Shown piece after piece: positions 58,434 through 64,000 of a stretch of 64,000 nucleotides of DNA. The notes beneath the pieces are model-generated. The model did no database searches and was not told where the DNA came from. It saw only the letters and a program-made list of their open reading frames with translations. The position numbers were made by a program, and so were the translations under genes. Positions within the stretch are counted from its first letter, which is position 1, and every line of letters begins with the position of its first letter. Origin of the DNA: Acanthaster planci (lineage: Eukaryota; Echinodermata; Asteroidea; Valvatida; Acanthasteridae); NCBI RefSeq assembly GCF_001949145.1, contig NW_019091356.1, forward strand, positions 4,741,729 through 4,805,728. Direction: 5' to 3'.

Positions 58434-61400
58434 TCAAATGCTTATAGCATTGGGTACTTCCTTAGGATGTAGATACAAGTAGGGCGATGCACGAGTGGCA
58501 TTTCTCTCGTCGATGATGGCGCCAACACGAAGCAGATCCTTTCTAAACCTGTAATTATGAACGATGTTCTTCTATCAGTGGTGGGCCACGGGACACGTTT
58601 AACTGAGTTACTTCCATGAGACAGATTCGTTGAGAGTAGAATTTAGCCAATGGCTTGTATTGGACGACATTTCATGGACGTTTTTGGGAGACTGGTATTT
58701 TTTTAGTTTGTTAGTTTGTCATGCGGAGGGAGTTTTGGACCATTAAGATTGGAGATGTCATCCAAAGCTGCTTTTTTCGCGGGTGTCGAGAAAGATTCCA
58801 TAAAGGTTGCAGTAACCTATCATTTTTATGAATATTATATTTATACGCTAGAAACAGGCAAATTGTAGCAATTTATTACCCTCATTTTGGTTCGGAATTC
58901 AACAAAAGTATAAGTCGATTCCTCTGTCTTTTAAAAACCCATTGTCGACGATATTCAATACAATATTTAATGTCACAGACATTTGATGGAACAACAATTT
59001 TTGAAATTATACTCACGATTCTACCGCCTTCTTGCCGATTGGGTCAAACTGGTACTCAACTTCAAAGTCTCCTAGACTGTTGGTTCCCCTATCACTCAGA
59101 ATCTTGGTTACCAACATGATACTGAGTGTCTTTTCTTTTTCTGGTAGGCAGTCAATCACGTCTTTCTCGCTCCGAGGACTCTGATCAGAAATAGAACACG
59201 ACATTCAATTCTTCTTGATGGATATAAAATAATTCACTGCTGAGATAACATAACTGAGAACTATATCTCAGGATCAAGCAAGAGAGTTTTTCCTTTTAAA
59301 TTGAACTCATACTTCTCTCTGGAGATCGAGCGCAGAAAGTGATGCTCAGCATCAGTTTATTCGAAATGAAAAATTCAACTTTGAATTTGTTTAAGTAGAT
59401 AAAATGGACTTGTCAAAATAATCACCTTGTCAAGAATACGGGATTTTTTTGTACAACGCTGGGCTTTGCTTTGTTCTCTTCCTTATTTTCCCATCACTGA
59501 TGATGTTTCATTTCACATACCTTATCTCTTGGTGGTTCAGGAACGCGCATGAGCGAAGGGTAATTGGGTGGGAAGGCATACTCGTCATACTGTGCAAAGT
59601 TAGCAGCAGCGTGACCCACGCTGCTCGTGTAGATGATGGCGGTCAAAGCTCCTATTAACTCTGCATTTGTTGTGAATTTTCCATTGCCATGAACTCCCTG
59701 TTAGAAAAGGAACGATATGAGTTATAAACAACTGATTCTGGGAAAAACGTCAAAGGACACATGGAATATGACCGGATATTATCTTGGACATGCAGCTACC
59801 GGTAACATCCAAAATCTTGAGGGGGACTACATGTATATGTACTTCACAGTGTAGCTATTCAGGAAATAGCAGAGTATTTAACTTTTATAATAAGATAATA
59901 TAAAAATGGATGTGTATGCCCCTTTCATCCATCCCTGCTAGCCCCGCTCGAAGACCTAGATAACGTCATTGTCTAGACCTACCAGTACTCCTGCACCGCC
60001 CTCATTTGATGGCTTTGTCAGAGTCTCAGCAAACTCTTGGATCTCATTGTCTTCTGCCAACTTAACTGGATCATCTGTGTTACCCAAACAGTAAAACTTT
60101 TCAAGGCACCATTACCAGATATTATTACAAATCCTGTCGTTAATTAATCAAAACAGCATCACCCGCTCTCGCAGTGAACTTGTAAAATCTTACATCTTTA
60201 TAAAAGGATTAGAGGATAAAAAGTGAAACGGTTCACGAGCAGTAATTACCGTAGGTTCCGTTAACAACCTCCGCCACATACGTCTGTATGGCTTCAAAGT
60301 TCAAGAGGGCATCGTCTCGGAAGTGGTAGTTGGGAAGTGCTTCTGAGTCATCAACTCCACGGTTTTTCAAGTCAGCTGGCAGTGTTCCCTCGACGTCCAG
60401 TCTCCAGGAAGGTTTTGTCCTAACGATAATCTCAAACATTCCGATTCGACCGATGCTCATGCACTGATCCACCCAACCGTCTTCTGACACCAGTTTGCCC
60501 AAAGCACGACTATCAAGGGTAATAAAAACAAGTCCAATCAAGCTGCGACAGGCTCTGAAATGAATATAACAAACTAGCACCTTTCAAAACAGAAATAGAT
60601 TGATTTCTTCTGCATTCGAAAGGTTGATACCTGAGTTCATTTCTCAACTTACTAATTGATTGCAATGAGGTAGAGAAAATGTGGAGCCAGAAGTCTGAAG
60701 ATGGGATGAGACGGAGACAGTGTACGGTGGGTGGCTACAGCGATGGATTCCACAATGAGATGTGTAAACCCAAGATGGGTGGCTGATTGGTGGTAAGATG
60801 CGTCAGCGTTGTTGAACCACATCTTGGCAAGGAGCCAAGTGTATTCGGGATCGGTAGGGAGAAACACCTGGAGGACAAAAGAAGATAGTCAAGTATACTA
60901 CCCATGTACACTGGAATAAAGAGAGGGCGCTCTGTAAACAATCAATAGTGCTTCCTATGTGTCGCAGACTGCTTTTTCTAAGAGTAAGGCCGCATGTAGA
61001 ATTAATTAAAACGGCTTCAAGCATTAATTCGTGCCTTGAATGTGAAGGAAATGAGAAAATCACTATGAAAAATAATCATGTTTTTGTTTCTTGTAAAACA
61101 GACATTAAGGATGACACTTTTCTTACTGGGTTATCCTCAGCTGGATCCTGGAAAAGTTGGATAGCGACAGGCATAAGATTCTTTTCCTTGTTGACGAAAA
61201 ACAAACCGATGGGAGCACAGATCTGCGTAATACATGGAAAGTTAATACAGGCAAGCACTAAATACAGATGGAAATTAAGTAGGCCAGTCAAGAAAATGGT
61301 GCATTCACCAGTTTGAATTAGTCAAATAGTACCTATATTCATAACTTTGTCACAGAAACAACCTCTTAAATTAGTTGATTAGTTTTTCTTTAACACAAGA

Positions 61401-63529
61401 AATGAGAATCTGTGAAATAAAGAACCAGCACTTTTTTGCGGTACTGTTTTTTAACTCTTTATTGGCAGCAGGCTTTGCTGTGTAAAGAGGTCCGATAATT
61501 GTCCTCGTAGATAACTTACCTTTCTACCATAACTACAAGGAAGATCCTTCAAGATCTTGTAGTTCAGAATATACAATCTCTTGGCATCAATAGCTTCTTG
61601 TATTGTCAAGCCTTCAAGAAGAGGTTTCAGCATCTCATCACTGACTGCCAAGCTGTGATTAGAAATTTTTGAAAACCGGATGATTTTGGTTTCTGTTTTC
61701 TTCCAGCAGTAGGACCTAGAGAGAAACCCCCCTACTCCTACCTCCAGAATTCAATATTTACTGGATTTTTTTCTTGTACGTTTTAACAGACGTTTTGCAA
61801 AGTTGAAACGGTAGAAAGTGGTTTACAGTTATGTAAGGTTCGATTTTCCATTGAATTTGTACAAAAAAGAACAAACTTACTTCTTTACTATTTCTGTGCA
61901 TCGCCTGATCTGGTTGGGATTACAGCTAGTCAATCTCTGAGAACCAAACTCGACATCAGATCTCCAATTATTCATCCCCTGCGACACATTATATTTAAAA
62001 CCTATGAAAGCCTTTTGGTTCTGGAGAAAGCTTTAAATTTTATTCAGTGCACAAGTTTTATTTACTGTATTTAAATTCCCGTAGAGGTAATGGTAGTAGC
62101 AAATACATGTAAATCTAACTATATTTTTCTAAGTAGCTTTCACTTAAAATGTAAAACAAACTGTCCGATGAACTCACGTAAGGCACAGGAAGTTGGTCGT
62201 TATAAACCCTCTCAATGTCCTCCAGAGATGTCCATTCCTTAGTCTTCACATCCATTAGTTTGACGTGCACGAAGAGCTTTGTCCTGTTCTTTATAATATC
62301 CCACTAAATGTGAGAAAAAAAGATAGGCCTACGTGATGAATACATTCGGCAATAGTTGGTATTTGATATGCCCGTCATTGGACACCGTAGTATCTGTTGG
62401 GGTATCTATTAATTATGTACCTGTCAGGTACTCACCTTGTAGTCGTCTGAAAATGATTCGTCTGAGGGGAAAGTTTTAACCTGTAGAAACAAGACAATAT
62501 CACTCTATAATTCTGAAGTGCATTTATAAAAAAAAACACACAAATCTGCTTTACCCTCTTGAAGGAACAGAGTGATGAATGGATAACTCCCATCCTCCTA
62601 CGGAAGCAGTGATATTAAATACAGGATGAGAGTGAAGTAGCAGCAACTATCACTGAATGACAATGACCAACATCTTCATACCTGAGGTATGAGACCTTCC
62701 ACCTTGCATTCCAATTCATACAGCATCTGTTTCTCCTCTAGTTCCTCCTTCCGCTCTTGTTTTCTCTCATCAAACTGAGGCAATAGACAGTCATTACAGA
62801 GGAATGTGTGCCTCTTCAGAGCTTTGAGCCATCGATGGATGGGGAATACTTCTCGCTCTCCACTCTTCTCACAAATCACCTGAATATCAGGAGTAAATGT
62901 TACTTGATAAACTAGCAAACATCGTGGAGGGGTGTTTCTGTTTTTCATTTTTGATGATGGATGCAAGGCGTCACCGTGACGCAGCTTTCTGAACAGGAAC
63001 TAAAGAAAATCTACTCTCTTAACTGGTTAATGGGAGTTATAATTCTTGACTTGCACAGCCAACATCTACATTGTGAGAACCGTTTATTCAAACAAACACA
63101 AAACATACAGTATCCCAAGAAAATTGAAAAAAAAAATGAAATGGGTTTCTGATTTCCCGCTAACTTTCAAAAAGATGAAAAATGCATTTTTTTAAACTTG
63201 GCGGATTGGTTTCATCAATTTTATTCTCCTACCTCAACTCTTTCGACGAACCAGCTGTCCATGGCTCCATCTGTGTCTCTCCAAAGCTCAATTTTACAGA
63301 CTTGACCAAAGTTGGCCAAATTGGTGACTGGGAACCGATCGGTACTTCCCCGCTCCATGTCATTCTTCCACTTAGAGTTCAAGGGAATATCTCGGGATCT
63401 TATCCCTTCTTTGTTAAACAAAGCGATGAAGACATTAGCGTCTGTTCCGGCTCCTTTCACATCCCCAGTCTTGACGAGGATAACGTAATCAGGAGGAGAA
63501 ATATTGCCGGACACGCACGCATTACCCAT
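58434..63529 (-). CDS. PLAT-domain lipoxygenase (ALOX5/ALOX15-like)
   Basis: Non-heme iron dioxygenase that adds oxygen to polyunsaturated fatty acids such as arachidonate. Thirteen minus-strand exons join in phase to 671 aa: 63529-63233, 62879-62682, 62480-62436, 62303-62178, 61978-61881, 61652-61520, 61222-61127, 60867-60653, 60509-60250, 60074-59983, 59697-59521, 59180-59017 and 58548-58434. Residues 1-115 form the PLAT/LH2 domain ([20 protein letters not shown]). Iron ligands are all present at positions almost equal to human 5-lipoxygenase: H357 and H362 (YHQSATH), H549 and N553 (GHAAANF), and C-terminal Ile671 (PNAISI). [18 protein letters not shown] is the conserved helix after the first pair. 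The N-terminus MGNACVSGN fits an N-myristoylation signal and adds a few residues before the PLAT start. Residues 130-160 contain an unusually charged insert ([15 protein letters not shown]). Positional specificity cannot be read with confidence. Confidence 0.95.
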
Positions 63530-64000
63530 GGCAAAAGGTCACCTATATGTATCTAGCTGATGAAAGCAAGGGTCTCACGAGCCCCTTTATAATGCAACAA
63601 GTCCTGAAGTTAAACAACGAATACCAACTCACCGATCGGAAAACCGACAACTCTGTACTACTTCCTTTCAATCAGCAGAATACGTGCCACATTAACTTAT
63701 AAAATGTATTGTTAACTGTATCTTATGGTGGTTCACTATGGTCAGAAACCAAATTTCTTGTCAAGTACTCCAAATACTGCTGACCACGATGCATGATACA
63801 TATTCTTGTTGCTGTTGTTTACACCGTATCCACCTGCAACAGAACAGCGTTCACGCCCCGATGAGCACAGAGATCGATGGAACTACACAGCCACCTGTGT
63901 AAATTCTTTCCACGGAGTTAGAGGTTTTAAACGGGCCAAGGCCATCTGCTTGTATTATCGTGCTTTGAGCGACGCGCGTACTTGTGCGCAACGAAGGCGA
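63530..64000. other. 5' flank of the lipoxygenase gene
   Basis: Probable promoter and 5' UTR of the minus-strand lipoxygenase. No additional exon or repeat recognised. Confidence 0.4.

Noticed and set aside
1-64000. CRISPR arrays, bacterial operons, prophage or toxin systems
   Set aside because: Genes have spliceosomal introns and animal domain families; no regularly spaced direct repeats with unique spacers were seen.

Overview
This is a eukaryotic draft-genome scaffold with two N gaps (16508-16685 and 36224-36842). It is AT-rich and holds ordinary animal multi-exon genes with GT-AG introns of about 0.1-2 kb, many small inverted-repeat transposons, a tRNA-derived SINE and frequent TACATG(TA) motifs. 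The gene set (ABCF2, PNKD, OXSR1/STK39, OLAH, CYP4, a GalNAc-transferase, an SLC16 carrier and a PLAT-domain lipoxygenase) fits a metazoan. Gene compactness and repeat style suggest a marine invertebrate deuterostome such as an echinoderm, hemichordate or amphioxus. That placement is inference and cannot be proven from this window.

Layout: 171-2366 (+) 3' half of ABCF2. 7293-12204 (-) a six-exon gene for a 693-aa protein I do not recognise. 17718-23246 (+) complete PNKD. 24761-31201 (+) complete OXSR1/STK39-type kinase. 33924-38447 (-) complete OLAH-type thioesterase whose first intron holds a ~2.5 kb satellite array. 39099-41670 (-) a broken CYP4-like gene. 46297-52812 (+) a complete polypeptide GalNAc-transferase. 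54017-56802 (+) a complete monocarboxylate-transporter-like gene with one probable GC-AG intron. 58434-63529 (-) a complete 671-aa lipoxygenase with all five iron-ligand positions kept and a myristoylation-like N-terminus.

Gene models were assembled by hand by matching splice-site phases between exons; every complete model closes to a whole number of codons. The genes do not form an operon. OLAH, CYP4 and the lipoxygenase all act on fatty acids, but are interrupted by unrelated genes, so a functional cluster is only a weak idea.

The most interesting non-genic structures are: a tandem array in a PNKD intron that repeats the 5' splice site itself; a hAT-like non-autonomous element with subterminal GAGTAC arrays and a near-perfect 8-bp target duplication; a Tc1/mariner deletion derivative with ~80-bp terminal inverted repeats sitting 26 bp from a splice acceptor; a two-copy inverted-repeat family at 25.2 and 40.7 kb; and several one-off fold-back elements.
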